Source of the DNA: Bacteroidota bacterium
Lineage (GTDB): Bacteria > Bacteroidota > Bacteroidia > B-17B0 > Aurantibacillaceae
Assembly: GCA_013816895.1 (NCBI GenBank)
Contig: JACDDR010000003.1
Location: forward strand, 1-64,000
Direction of reading: 5' to 3'
DNA length: 64,000 bases
The translations under genes and the position numbers were made by a program. Positions 1-9,792 of the stretch are shown here, in pieces (positions within the stretch are counted from its first letter, which is position 1; the number at the start of each line of letters is the position of its first letter). The notes under the pieces are model-generated. The model was given only the letters and a program-made list of their open reading frames with translations. It did no database searches and was not told the origin of the DNA.

Positions 1-2271
1 AAAGTCCCAGTACCAGCTAACGGTAGTGGCATTTTTAGTTTCGTTATTGAAGTAAACATTGTTATCGTTTTCGTTCGGATTCTCGGGAGTAAAACTAAAA
101 TCCGCTTTTGGAATCGGATACCCCTCTACGGTGCCACTAATGCTGCTCTTACAGCCCCGGTTGTCGGTTAAGGCAATTGTTACGGAATGTGTTCCGGCTG
201 TTCCTACATAATACGTTGCCATGGTAGAGTCATTAAAAGCCGTTCCATTGCTGAAGATCCAGTGAATATCAGTAATGTTTTGCGTCATATTGTTCATGGC
301 GTATCTGGTAGCGAAAGGCACACAGGCACCCTCCAGCAAAGGTGCAACAGTTGCATAGGGCAGGCTGAGTACAACCGGATAAATAACTACCTGGTTATGG
401 CAGCCGTTTCCATCAGCACCTACCAGGGTGTAGGTGGATTGTAATTGCGGAGAAGTTGTAGAAACAGTATATGAGTTCGCCTGGCTTAATTCGCCAAAAG
501 TTGCCAGCCATTTATAATCGATACCACCGGTACCAACAAAAGAAAATATTCCGCCTTTACAGATTTCGGTACTGCCTGTAAACCCAATTACGGGATTCTG
601 TAAAATGTTGCAGAATGCAGTGGCAGTGGCTGCACAACCCGCCGCCGAAACGGTAACGGTATATACACCGGAATTACCAAACTGCGCGCCATAAATTATT
701 GGGTTCTGAAGGTTAGAGGTAAAGCCGGAAGGCCCGCTCCACTGATAATTGGTTCCGCCAACAGCAGATATAGGAAGGTCTTCGTTCAAACATTTAACAG
801 CTCCAAAAGCAACAGGACTTGGATTGGGATTTACCACCTGCACTACACTGGCAGTATTCACACAGCCATTGCCATCGGTACCGGTTACATTATAGGTGCC
901 TGTCATAATCGTTTGTGCATTACTGAAAGGCACAGAAGAAGACAGTGAACTAAAACCCATTGGGCCCATCCATGCATAAGCTGTTCCGCCGCCGGCGCTT
1001 AAGGTAAAGCCTGAATTAGCACAGATATTAGCCGAAGAAGTAGAAGCTGTAATGTTTGGTAAGGGATTGATCACAACATTTGTATTCGCCGTGGATGTAC
1101 AACCATTAATTGCTCCCAATACTGAATAAGTCCCGCTGTAGGCTAAAATATTATTTGAGAGAACAGGGTTCTGCAGATTGGATAAATAATTATTTGGGCC
1201 AACCCATGTATACGTGTTGGCGCCGTTTGTGGATAAACTGAAACTCTGCCCCGCGCAATAAGCTCCGGCGTTGGAAGCGGTAACAGTAGGGTTAGGTTTG
1301 ATGGTAAGGGATGTGTTGGCAGTGGCAGTGCATCCGTTGGCAGTACCAATCACAGTGTATAAACCTGAATTAATATTTTGAGCATTCGGAATAAATGGCG
1401 AAGAAATATTGGAAGCAAAGCTATTGGGGCCGCTCCAGGTATATGAGGTAGCACCGGCTCCCGTAATATTAGCCTGGGTTCCGGCACACACCGGACCGTT
1501 ATTATTAATTACAAGAGTTGGATTTTGAACTACAGTAATGGTTTTGGTAACCGAGCAGGTATTGGTTGCAGGGTTGGTACCAGTTGTAGTAGCAATGGCA
1601 GTGTATACACCGGTTGAGGTCATGTTCGGAATGCTTGTGTTTCCGGTGGGAGAAGAATATCCACCCGGTCCCGACCAGGCAACACTTACTACCTGTGTAC
1701 CTGTTGTTACACTCATGGTTGCGGTTTTACCTGCACATAAGGAGCCTGTAGCCGCTACGGTCATGCTGCAAAGCACGCCGCAATTGGTTTGACCGGCACC
1801 CGGAGCGTTAGCATTGGTTTGGCTGAAGGTAATTGGCTGATTGGCATTAGAGAAATTGGTGATCAGCAAAAGATAGAACTGTCCTGGTACCGCATTGGCA
1901 ATGGTAAGGGTTTCGGTAGCGGATCCTGAATAACTGCACCCTACGGTGTTTGCAGCCGTAAGATTACCGCAATTACCGGCCAGGGTAGGAAAGGGGCCGT
2001 AAGCAATAAAATCAATATCGTTTGCGGCAGACATGGTAATAACCATTGGGCCGGAAGTAGCAGCCTGAAAATAAAACCAGGCAGGATTGGGTTGTGAACC
2101 AAGGCAACCATAATTTGGCCCGGACTGCGCGCTTCCCGCGTTAACACCCGCAGGAAACTGCATGGTTTGACCGGTACAAAACGGAGTAGCGCCTGAACAC
2201 TGGCTATTTTGGGCAATAGCAGATGAACCCAGGCAAAACACAGCAAAAAATATGATTATTCGTTTGATCAT
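1..2271 (-). CDS. Large secreted Ig-like/PKD-repeat protein (partial, 3' end off left edge)
   Basis: My reverse-strand reading from ATG at 2271 is open for 757 codons to base 1: MIKRIIIFFAVFCLGSSAIAQNSQCSGATPFCTGQTMQF...; repeated GxxYTWSGPxxF...SGxYTVxxTxNGCxxTA units, then a PKD-like ...TTVSWYWDF. Not in ORF track because there is no stop in the window. Confidence 0.9.
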   Translation of the reverse strand, partial: MIKRIIIFFAVFCLGSSAIAQNSQCSGATPFCTGQTMQFPAGVNAGSAQSGPNYGCLGSQPNPAWFYFQAATSGPMVITMSAANDIDFIAYGPFPTLAGNCGNLTAANTVGCSYSGSATETLTIANAVPGQFYLLLITNFSNANQPITFSQTNANAPGAGQTNCGVLCSMTVAATGSLCAGKTATMSVTTGTQVVSVAWSGPGGYSSPTGNTSIPNMTSTGVYTAIATTTGTNPATNTCSVTKTITVVQNPTLVINNNGPVCAGTQANITGAGATSYTWSGPNSFASNISSPFIPNAQNINSGLYTVIGTANGCTATANTSLTIKPNPTVTASNAGAYCAGQSFSLSTNGANTYTWVGPNNYLSNLQNPVLSNNILAYSGTYSVLGAINGCTSTANTNVVINPLPNITASTSSANICANSGFTLSAGGGTAYAWMGPMGFSSLSSSVPFSNAQTIMTGTYNVTGTDGNGCVNTASVVQVVNPNPSPVAFGAVKCLNEDLPISAVGGTNYQWSGPSGFTSNLQNPIIYGAQFGNSGVYTVTVSAAGCAATATAFCNILQNPVIGFTGSTEICKGGIFSFVGTGGIDYKWLATFGELSQANSYTVSTTSPQLQSTYTLVGADGNGCHNQVVIYPVVLSLPYATVAPLLEGACVPFATRYAMNNMTQNITDIHWIFSNGTAFNDSTMATYYVGTAGTHSVTIALTDNRGCKSSISGTVEGYPIPKADFSFTPENPNENDNNVYFNNETKNATTVSWYWDF

Positions 2272-2426
2272 ACACAAATTTAACGAATATAGAGATGATG
2301 AAAGAATTACTACCTCATTAGTAATCACCACTAAAGGGTTAAAAAGTAGGGTTTACTCATTTTCGGATATTTTGGCAAAAAATGAAGAGCTATTAACCAG
2401 AATTAAAATTTGAATCGATTCAGATG

Positions 2427-2885
2427 CTATTTTTCACTGGTTCTGAGTTTATCCAGTAAAGAATTTAACATTTCTGCTTCCTCTGTAGAAAGGGAGGAGA
2501 ATATCCCTTTAATCGCCTCATCAATAAAATCAAGAGACTTTAAAAGTTCCAGTCCCTTGTCGGTTATTAAAATATTTACGCTGCGACGGTCATCAGGACA
2601 GGATTTTCGTTCAACAAAACCTTTTAGCAGGAGTTTGTCGATAATGCGTGAAGCATCGCTCATGCGGTCGAGCATACGTTCTTTAATGAGTTTTAAATTG
2701 CAGTAGTTGGGGTGTTGGCCTCTTAAAATGCGAAGAACATTGTATTGCTGTGTACTGATATCTTTTCCTTTAAAAAAGGAGTCGTAATGATTATGAAGCC
2801 AGTGAGTGGTATACAGAAGATTAATGGCCAGCTTTTGCTGCGGCGATTTAAACGCGGACTGCTGTATTTCATCTTCCAGTTTCAT
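2427..2885 (-). CDS. MarR family transcriptional regulator
   Basis: 152 aa; winged-helix pattern ISTQQYNVLRILRG...MSDASRIIDKLLLKGFVERKSCPDDRRSVNILITDKG. Confidence 0.9.
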   Translation of the reverse strand: MKLEDEIQQSAFKSPQQKLAINLLYTTHWLHNHYDSFFKGKDISTQQYNVLRILRGQHPNYCNLKLIKERMLDRMSDASRIIDKLLLKGFVERKSCPDDRRSVNILITDKGLELLKSLDFIDEAIKGIFSSLSTEEAEMLNSLLDKLRTSEK

Positions 2886-2897
2886 CTTTTTAAAAAA

Positions 2898-3003
2898 GCT
2901 GTCTCAAAGTACCCCAACGTCTTTGCGAGACATTGGTCGAAGCAATCTGGTTTATCAGGCAGATTGCTTTACGTTCGCAATAACGGTGCAGTTTTGAGAC
3001 AGC
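2898..3003. repeat. MITE/REP-like palindromic element with 11-bp terminal inverted repeats
   Basis: GCTGTCTCAAA (2898-2908) and TTTGAGACAGC (2993-3003) are exact inverted repeats; inner AAGCAATCTG (2940-2949)/CAGATTGCTT (2960-2969) exact arms. Confidence 0.75.
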
Positions 3004-3013
3004 CTCTGTAATG

Positions 3014-3616
3014 TTATTTTGCTTTATTTAGTTCAATGTTGATGTCCAGTTTTACCTCTTCGCTTACCGCTACACCACCTGCTTCCAGGGCAGCATTCCA
3101 TGCAAGGCCAAAATCTTTACGGTTAATTAAACCTGTAACTTTAAAACCATTTTTAATATTTCCGTAAGGATCTTTTACTGTTTTTGCAGCACCAATAGCG
3201 GTTAATGTAACTTTTTTAGTTACGCCATGCATGGTTAAATCACCCACAAGGTCGTACGCAGTTTTTCCTTTTTTAAGATTCTTTTTCATGCTGGTACTTT
3301 TAAAAGTGATCTTCGGATATTTTGCAACATCAAAAAAATCAGCACTTTTCAGGTGGCCATCGCGTTTCTCATCTTCAGTGTTAATAGAGGCAGCATCTGC
3401 AGAAAATTCGATTGCTGCATCGGTAAAGTCTTCATCCGTTTTTGAAGTTACTTTACCTTCGTACACCTTAAATTTTCCTTCCACATCACTCACCATCATG
3501 TGAGTAACAGAAAATCCAAGTTTAGAGTGACTGGCATCTACATTCCAGTTCGTTTGTGAAATAGCAGCGTTTACGCTTAGTAAAGCCACCGCAGCAGTAA
3601 GAATTAATTTTTTCAT
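3014..3616 (-). CDS. YceI family protein
   Basis: signal peptide; WNVDASHSKLGFSVTHMMVSDVEGKF...HLKSADFFDVAKYPKITFKST...LTMHGVTKKVTL, classic YceI. Confidence 0.93.
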   Translation of the reverse strand: MKKLILTAAVALLSVNAAISQTNWNVDASHSKLGFSVTHMMVSDVEGKFKVYEGKVTSKTDEDFTDAAIEFSADAASINTEDEKRDGHLKSADFFDVAKYPKITFKSTSMKKNLKKGKTAYDLVGDLTMHGVTKKVTLTAIGAAKTVKDPYGNIKNGFKVTGLINRKDFGLAWNAALEAGGVAVSEEVKLDINIELNKAK

Positions 3617-3638
3617 AAGAGTTTTATAATTTATAGCA

Positions 3639-3672
3639 CAAATGTATGTTATAACATTATATGTTACAACGT
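3639..3672 (-). promoter_or_regulatory. Bacteroidetes-type promoter (TTG-N20-TACATTTG) with 12-bp palindromic candidate operator
   Basis: Minus strand: TTG (3669-3667), 20-nt spacer, TACATTTG (3646-3639); ATGTTATAACAT perfect palindrome at 3646-3657 and a degenerate copy ATGTTACAACGT at 3661-3672. Confidence 0.7.
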
Positions 3673-3680
3673 ATAATTTG

Positions 3681-4349
3681 TTAAACTTTGAAAAATTCCC
3701 ATTTGCCCTCTTCCAGGTTTTTGAGCTCTACGTTATCAATCTTGGTTCTTTTAAGGCTTAAAACATTGTATCCTAATGTTTTACACATCTTGCGGATTTG
3801 TCTGTTCTTTCCTTCTTTTAGTTTCACTTTAATTTTATTTCCGCCCAATAAACTACACTCGCAGGGTTTTGTTACGTGATAACCAATATTTACTCCCTTT
3901 GTAAAGAGCGTTACAAAATCCTCCCCGGGCTCTTTATCAAGTTCCACTATATATTCTTTTTCTTTTTCGAATAAAGGGTTTGTAATATTTTCGACCCATT
4001 TGCCATTGTTACTTAGCAATAATAAACCTTCGGAAGCCTTATCCAGTCTTCCTGCTATTGATAATCCTTTCTGATCTGTAAAAAATTCAGAAAGATTATT
4101 TTCAACGTTCTTGCTCAGAGTACTTTCGTATCCCGCAGGCTTATTAAACTTGATATAAATAAAGTCTTTTTTAGGCCTTACTACCTTTCCCTCCACCTTT
4201 ATTTCCGCATCATCACTCAAAAAAACATTTTCCTTAACAACCACGTTGTCCATCTCAACGAGTCCTTTGGCAAGCATGTCCTGCGCAACTTCGTTGGTGT
4301 GTTTTAAAGTATGTACTAAAAAGTATTTAATGCGTCGGTAAAAGCTCAT
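3681..4349 (-). CDS. RsuA/RluF-type pseudouridine synthase
   Basis: IKFNKPAGYESTLSKN...SIAGRLDKASEGLLLLSNNG...EGKNRQIRKMCKTLGYNVLSLKRTKI. Confidence 0.9.
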   Translation of the reverse strand: MSFYRRIKYFLVHTLKHTNEVAQDMLAKGLVEMDNVVVKENVFLSDDAEIKVEGKVVRPKKDFIYIKFNKPAGYESTLSKNVENNLSEFFTDQKGLSIAGRLDKASEGLLLLSNNGKWVENITNPLFEKEKEYIVELDKEPGEDFVTLFTKGVNIGYHVTKPCECSLLGGNKIKVKLKEGKNRQIRKMCKTLGYNVLSLKRTKIDNVELKNLEEGKWEFFKV

Positions 4350-4399
4350 GTTGAAGGATTGTTTTTAATTCGACCGCAAATATCCTAATTTTACAGCTA

Positions 4400-5131
4400 A
4401 TGCAGGAAATTATTTCATTATCGCATATTCAGAAAACCTACAAAATAGGCGACGAGATCATCAATGCCCTCAAAGACGTGTCTTTAAAAATAATGAAGAA
4501 CGAGTATGTTGCCTTAATGGGTCCTTCGGGAAGCGGAAAATCTACCCTGATGAATATGCTAGGATGCCTGGACAGCCCTACTGGCGGGGAGTACATATTA
4601 AATGGACTTTCAGTAGCTAAAATGAGTGATAACCAGCTTGCCGAAGTTCGTAATAAAGAAATCGGATTCGTATTTCAAACCTTTAACCTTTTACCGCGCG
4701 CCACAACCCTTGAAAATGTTGCCCTTCCGCTGGTATATGCCGGATACAGCAAAGCTGACCGTAACAAAAGAGCAATAGAAGTATTGGAGCAGGTTGGTTT
4801 GGGTAACCGTGTAAATCATAAGCCGAATGAGTTAAGCGGAGGCCAGCGTCAGCGTGTGGCCATAGCCCGGGCCCTTGTTAACAAACCTGCCATTATATTG
4901 GCAGATGAGCCTACGGGAAATCTTGATAGCAAGACTTCTGTAGAGATCATGGGTCTGTTTGAAGAGATTCACAATAACGGAAATACAATTATACTGGTAA
5001 CGCATGAAGAAGACATTGCCTTGCATGCGCACCGCATTGTGCGCTTAAAGGATGGCCTGGTGGAGAGCGATCAGGACAATCTTAAAATAACTACTTACAA
5101 AACCAGGATGAGTCATTTTAAAAATGAATAA
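4400..5131 (+). CDS. ABC transporter ATP-binding protein (LolD/MacB-like)
   Basis: Walker [10 protein letters not shown], signature [15 protein letters not shown], Walker [13 protein letters not shown]. Confidence 0.93.
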   Translation: MQEIISLSHIQKTYKIGDEIINALKDVSLKIMKNEYVALMGPSGSGKSTLMNMLGCLDSPTGGEYILNGLSVAKMSDNQLAEVRNKEIGFVFQTFNLLPRATTLENVALPLVYAGYSKADRNKRAIEVLEQVGLGNRVNHKPNELSGGQRQRVAIARALVNKPAIILADEPTGNLDSKTSVEIMGLFEEIHNNGNTIILVTHEEDIALHAHRIVRLKDGLVESDQDNLKITTYKTRMSHFKNE

Positions 5132-5181
5132 CGCAACGGATCTTGTTTTTATTTAACGCAGATATGCATTACCTTTAATCC

Positions 5182-5916
5182 GTGATGAGAGTTACCTTAA
5201 TTCTGTTTTTATTTTCTTTTGTTTCAAGGGCTCAGATTGATTCCGCCATTTTTGTGCCTATCCTCTCCATTCATGTAGGAGGCCAGTTACCGGGTGGTGA
5301 TCTGTCGAAACGCTTTGGTCCGAATTTAAATGTGGGTTCTTCTTTTATGTTTAAAACAAAAAAGAACTGGATTTTTGGAGTTGAATATAACTACATGTAC
5401 GGCAGAAATGTTCGGGAAGATGTGTTGGTGCAATTAAAAACAGAGAACGGTACAATTATAGACAACGAAGGATACCCAGCCGATATCCGTATTACTGAAA
5501 GAGGATTTGGAGTGCACATCGTTGGCGGGAAAGTGTTTAAATTTCTTTCCGCGAATCCTAATTCAGGGCTCATGGTCACCGTTGGCGGCGGCTATCTCCA
5601 GCATAAAATAAATTTATTTGATTACCAGAAAAAAATTGCGGCGGTAAAAGGAGATCTTAAAAATGGCTACGACAGGCTTACCAACGGATTTTCAACATCA
5701 CAGTTTTTAGGATACATGTTTTTAAGTGATAATAAAATGCTGAATTTTTATTTCGGCTTTGAGTTTTACCAGGCCTTTACAAAAAGTGTCAGAAAAATGA
5801 ATTACGATACGGGCCTTGCCGATACGCAGTCGCGACTCGATCTGCTGTACGGCTTCCGTTTCGGGTGGATACTGCCATTGTATAAAAAAACACCGCGCGA
5901 ATTTTATTACGATTAA
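5182..5916 (+). CDS. Conserved hypothetical protein, predicted outer-membrane beta-barrel
   Basis: signal peptide followed by alternating aromatic/glycine strands; ORF supported by context. Confidence 0.7.
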   Translation: MMRVTLILFLFSFVSRAQIDSAIFVPILSIHVGGQLPGGDLSKRFGPNLNVGSSFMFKTKKNWIFGVEYNYMYGRNVREDVLVQLKTENGTIIDNEGYPADIRITERGFGVHIVGGKVFKFLSANPNSGLMVTVGGGYLQHKINLFDYQKKIAAVKGDLKNGYDRLTNGFSTSQFLGYMFLSDNKMLNFYFGFEFYQAFTKSVRKMNYDTGLADTQSRLDLLYGFRFGWILPLYKKTPREFYYD

Positions 5917-5926
5917 AAAGTATTCA

Positions 5927-7168
5927 ATGTTCATTTATAACCTGGTGGTGTTGTTGTATGGTCTTATTATCAGGCTTGCCTCTTTCAAAAAAACAAAAGC
6001 AAAACAATGGATACAAGGGCGGCGCGACTGGAAAAAAATTTACGCCCAAAAAATCGCCGCATTAAATTCACAGGATATTACCTGGGTGCACTGCGCCTCT
6101 TATGGCGAGTTTGAGCAGGGAAGACCCCTGATCGAAAAAATAAAAAAAGATTATCCAAACAGTAAAGTGGTGCTTACCTTTTTTTCACCAAGCGGTTACG
6201 AAGAGGTTAAGAACTGGCCGGGTGCGGATGTGATCGGTTACCTGCCCCTGGATACAAAATCAAACGCAGAAGAATTCATACGAATTGTAAAACCGAAAGC
6301 GGCCATTTTTATTAAATACGAATTCTGGTTGAACTTTTTGTTCTGTCTTCAGCGCCACAACATCAAAACATACCTTGTTTCAGCAGTATTTAAACCTCAC
6401 CATCCTTTTTTTAAATGGTATGGTTTCATCTTCAGGAAATCTCTGGCAACGTTTGAAAAACTTTACATACAGGATCAGCAATCTGCTTTATTACTGGAAA
6501 GCATTGGAGTTAAAAATTACGAAGTCTCCGGCGATACTCGCTTTGACAGGGTGATAGAGATCAGGGAAAGGTTTGAATCCATCCCATCTGTTCAACAATT
6601 TTGTGGAGACTCGCAGATCATTGTAGCGGGAAGCACCTGGAAAGAAGACGAAGAGTTATTAATTCATGTAATAGAAAAAATAAAATCGCCGGATGTTAAA
6701 CTTATTATCGCTCCTCATGAAATAAATCCCGGTTCGATTGAAAGGCTCGTTAAACTTCTTAAGGAGAATGGAATTTCATTTTCACTTTACAGTAGTAATA
6801 CTCCGTTCAAAAATGAAAAGATTTTAATTTTAGATACGTTCGGATTACTTTCAAAACTCTATCACTATTGTGATCTGGCGTATATTGGCGGGGGATTTAG
6901 CGAGGGCATACACAACTGCCTGGAAGCAGCGGTTTATCTAAAGCCTGTTATTTTTTACGGCACCACCCATCATAAGTACAACGAGGCGCTGGAGTTGATC
7001 AGTCTTGAAGCCGCTAAGAATGTAAACAGCATTGAGGAAGCCGTTGACGCCGCAAATTATTTCCTGGATAATAAGGGAGAAGAAAAATTAAAATCAACCC
7101 TTCAAAAATATTTCGATGAAAAATCAGGCACGACAAAAAAAGTGCTGGCGAGCCTGAAATTTAGCTAA
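5927..7168 (+). CDS. waaA: 3-deoxy-D-manno-octulosonic acid (Kdo) transferase
   Basis: MFIYNLVVLLYGLIIRLAS...VHCASYGEFEQGRPLIEKIK...KPKAAIFIKYEFWLNFLF...YIGGGFSEGIHNCLEAAVY; start moved from 5816 to ATG at 5927. Confidence 0.9.
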   Translation: MFIYNLVVLLYGLIIRLASFKKTKAKQWIQGRRDWKKIYAQKIAALNSQDITWVHCASYGEFEQGRPLIEKIKKDYPNSKVVLTFFSPSGYEEVKNWPGADVIGYLPLDTKSNAEEFIRIVKPKAAIFIKYEFWLNFLFCLQRHNIKTYLVSAVFKPHHPFFKWYGFIFRKSLATFEKLYIQDQQSALLLESIGVKNYEVSGDTRFDRVIEIRERFESIPSVQQFCGDSQIIVAGSTWKEDEELLIHVIEKIKSPDVKLIIAPHEINPGSIERLVKLLKENGISFSLYSSNTPFKNEKILILDTFGLLSKLYHYCDLAYIGGGFSEGIHNCLEAAVYLKPVIFYGTTHHKYNEALELISLEAAKNVNSIEEAVDAANYFLDNKGEEKLKSTLQKYFDEKSGTTKKVLASLKFS

Positions 7169-8291
7169 GCGAAGCAGTCTTCAAAACGCACTCCCACAAG
7201 AGGTCTGCGCTTTTGTCCCACGAAAACTTTTCCTTTTGTATATTTCCTTTTTGAATTAAATCCTGGCGTAATAAAGGATCCTGGTACATTCGCAGCATCG
7301 CGTTTTTTATTTCATCGATATTAAACGGATTCACCAGCAAACCTGCATTGCCTGTTACTTCCGGTAAACTTGTTACGTTACTTGTAATCAAAGGAACCTG
7401 GGCCTGCATGGCTTCTACTAATGGAATTCCAAAGCCCTCGTAATAAGGAATAAAAGTTAAGGCAAGCGCAGAACCCAGAACACTTGCAAGGTCTTCATTG
7501 GAAAGGCGTCCGGTGAACACTACTTCATCCTTTAAATGATTTTCGTTAATGACCGAATAAATTTCAGTGAGTCCCCAGAAATGTGGTCCCGCAAGCAGCA
7601 GCTTTAATTCAGACTGTGATTCTTTTTTAAACGCCGCGAAAGAGCGGATGAGGTTAAGAATGTTTTTGCGTGGATGAAGCGACCCTACATTTACAAAGTA
7701 GTCTTTGCCCGAAGAAAATTTCTGTTTAGTCGCAAGCTTTTCTTCTTCGCTTAAAGGCTTAAAAAAGGAATTGATGCCATTATAAACAACGTCAATTTTA
7801 TCAGCACTGATTTGGTAGCTGGAAACAATTTCCTGTTTACTGAACTGCGAAACAGTAGCTATTCGCGAGGCTTCCCGGGCATATTTAGGAAAATAATAAT
7901 TGTAATATTTTCCGGTAAGCCATTTCAGATCTTTCGGATGATGGATGAAGTTAAGATCGTGGATTACGGGCAGCTGCTTGCATCTGGCGCCCAGTGACAA
8001 AAAACCGTCGGGTGATAAAAAAACATCCGGCTGCATTTTATTGAGCAGCGATTTTACCGAATGTTGAAACCAGATATAGTAAAGCACCGGGTGACGGGCC
8101 TGCGGGCTAAGAATAACGGGCGTAATGTTATCCGAAAAAATAAAAGATTCATCAAAAGGCCTGTCAAATAAAAAAACAAAATGGTGCTTCGGATTATTGA
8201 TGGTGATACGCTTCAGGGTCTGATAAGCAAACCAGCCCATGCCCTCGAGACGGTCTTTAAGTAAAAGCCTTGTATTTACTACTATTTGCAC
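7161..8291 (-). CDS. Glycosyltransferase family 4 protein
   Basis: VGSLHPRKNILNLIRSF...FIPYYEGFGIPLVEAMQAQVPLITSNVTSLPEVTGNAGLLVNP. Confidence 0.92.
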   Translation of the reverse strand: MQIVVNTRLLLKDRLEGMGWFAYQTLKRITINNPKHHFVFLFDRPFDESFIFSDNITPVILSPQARHPVLYYIWFQHSVKSLLNKMQPDVFLSPDGFLSLGARCKQLPVIHDLNFIHHPKDLKWLTGKYYNYYFPKYAREASRIATVSQFSKQEIVSSYQISADKIDVVYNGINSFFKPLSEEEKLATKQKFSSGKDYFVNVGSLHPRKNILNLIRSFAAFKKESQSELKLLLAGPHFWGLTEIYSVINENHLKDEVVFTGRLSNEDLASVLGSALALTFIPYYEGFGIPLVEAMQAQVPLITSNVTSLPEVTGNAGLLVNPFNIDEIKNAMLRMYQDPLLRQDLIQKGNIQKEKFSWDKSADLLWECVLKTASLS

Positions 8292-8335
8292 ACTGCAAAT
8301 CTATTAAAAGGATTAGTTTAAGCCATAAAAAAAGG

Positions 8336-8343
8336 TATATTTG
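8336..8343 (+). promoter_or_regulatory. Candidate -7 box TATATTTG for the flippase gene
   Basis: TATATTTG matches TAnnTTTG, 11 bp before the ATG at 8354. Confidence 0.45.
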
Positions 8344-8353
8344 CCCGTTTTAA

Positions 8354-9790
8354 ATGCAGAAAAAGAAGTTCATACTAGATCTTGCTATCCTACTGGTTCT
8401 TAATCTGTTAATTAAGCCTTTCTGGACCATCATCATTGAACCTAAAGTGCAGGGTACTATTGGCAATATCAGTTATGGTGAGTATGCTGTCATTTTTAAT
8501 TTTTCTCTCCTTCTTAATATTCTTCTTGATTTCGGACTCAGTAATTTTAATAACAAGAACATTGCGCAAAACAGTCATTTGTTAAGCAAGCACTTCAGTA
8601 AAATGATGGGTCTTAAATTTGCGCTTGGGTTTTTTTATATCTGTATTTCTTTTTGTATCGGTTTTTTTCTGCTTCATTATAACATGAAGCTGTTGCTGGT
8701 ACTCTGTCTGAATAGTTTTTTCCTGAGCTTCATTCTTTTTCTCCGCTCAAACCTGCAGGCTTTGCATTTCTTCAGGGTAGACAGTTTTATTTCGGTGCTC
8801 GACCGTGTTATCATGATCAGCATTGTGGGTCTTATGTTATTAAATGTTTTCGGCATGGAGGTAAGCGTTATGGCTTTTGTGTACGCGCAAACAATTGGTT
8901 ATGCTTTAACTGCAATTGTTTCCTTTATTGTGGTGTTCAATAAAACCCACACGTTTAAACTCAATTGGGATTGGGCCTTCAACCGTTTTATTCTCAGGAA
9001 AAGCGCGCCTTATGCAATATTGGTTTTATTAATGACGTTTTATAACAGACTCGATAGCGTAATGATTGAAAAACTGCTTCCCGGAAATCTTGGAAAAGAA
9101 CAAAGTGGTATTTATGCGAAAAGTTTCAGGTTGCTGGATGCCGCCAATCAGATTGCTTATTTGTTTTCTGTATTGCTGTTTCCCTTGTTCAGCCGGATGC
9201 TCAAACAGAAAGAAAATATCGAGAACGTTGTAAAATTGGGTTTCACTTTACTAATTACACCTGCGCTGATTGTTTCCATTTCAACCATGTTTTATGCTGA
9301 ACATTTTTTTGAGAAAATATATACCGGTGATACACAAGGAGCCGATATTATGGCCGTACTCATGAACTGTTTTACCGCAATATCCATCACTTACATTTTC
9401 GGAACGCTTTTAACGGCCAACGGAAATCTCAAACATCTAAATTACATGGCCCTGTGTGGCATTGGCATCAATATCATTCTCAATTTTATTCTTATTCCTA
9501 AATATTTTGCAATGGGCAGCGCTATATCAAGTCTGGTTACTCAGTTTTTAACAGGGCTTATACAGGTTTATATTTCTTACAAGATCTTTAAATTCAAGCC
9601 CAACAAACGCTTGCTGGCCTCCTTGTTTCTTTTTATTCTGGGTTTGTTTCTCATTAATTATTTTACCCTGCACCTCACCAAACAATGGATGCTCAATTTC
9701 ATAATAATGCTTATATTTAGTGGCTTATTAGCCTTTGTTACTGGTATGGTGGACCCAAAATCCGTTCTTAGGTTCATAAAATATAAATAA
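8354..9790 (+). CDS. Polysaccharide biosynthesis flippase (Wzx/MATE-like)
   Basis: 478 aa, multi-TM; ...AYLFSVLLFPLFSRMLKQKE... and position in the polysaccharide cluster. Confidence 0.85.
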   Translation: MQKKKFILDLAILLVLNLLIKPFWTIIIEPKVQGTIGNISYGEYAVIFNFSLLLNILLDFGLSNFNNKNIAQNSHLLSKHFSKMMGLKFALGFFYICISFCIGFFLLHYNMKLLLVLCLNSFFLSFILFLRSNLQALHFFRVDSFISVLDRVIMISIVGLMLLNVFGMEVSVMAFVYAQTIGYALTAIVSFIVVFNKTHTFKLNWDWAFNRFILRKSAPYAILVLLMTFYNRLDSVMIEKLLPGNLGKEQSGIYAKSFRLLDAANQIAYLFSVLLFPLFSRMLKQKENIENVVKLGFTLLITPALIVSISTMFYAEHFFEKIYTGDTQGADIMAVLMNCFTAISITYIFGTLLTANGNLKHLNYMALCGIGINIILNFILIPKYFAMGSAISSLVTQFLTGLIQVYISYKIFKFKPNKRLLASLFLFILGLFLINYFTLHLTKQWMLNFIIMLIFSGLLAFVTGMVDPKSVLRFIKYK

Positions 9791-9792
9791 AT

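Noticed and set aside
187-2246. Small ORFs 187..444 +, 1143..1349 -, 1538..1792 +, 1941..2246 -
   Set aside because: All overlap the long minus-strand repeat-protein frame in other frames; compositions are shadows of its codons.
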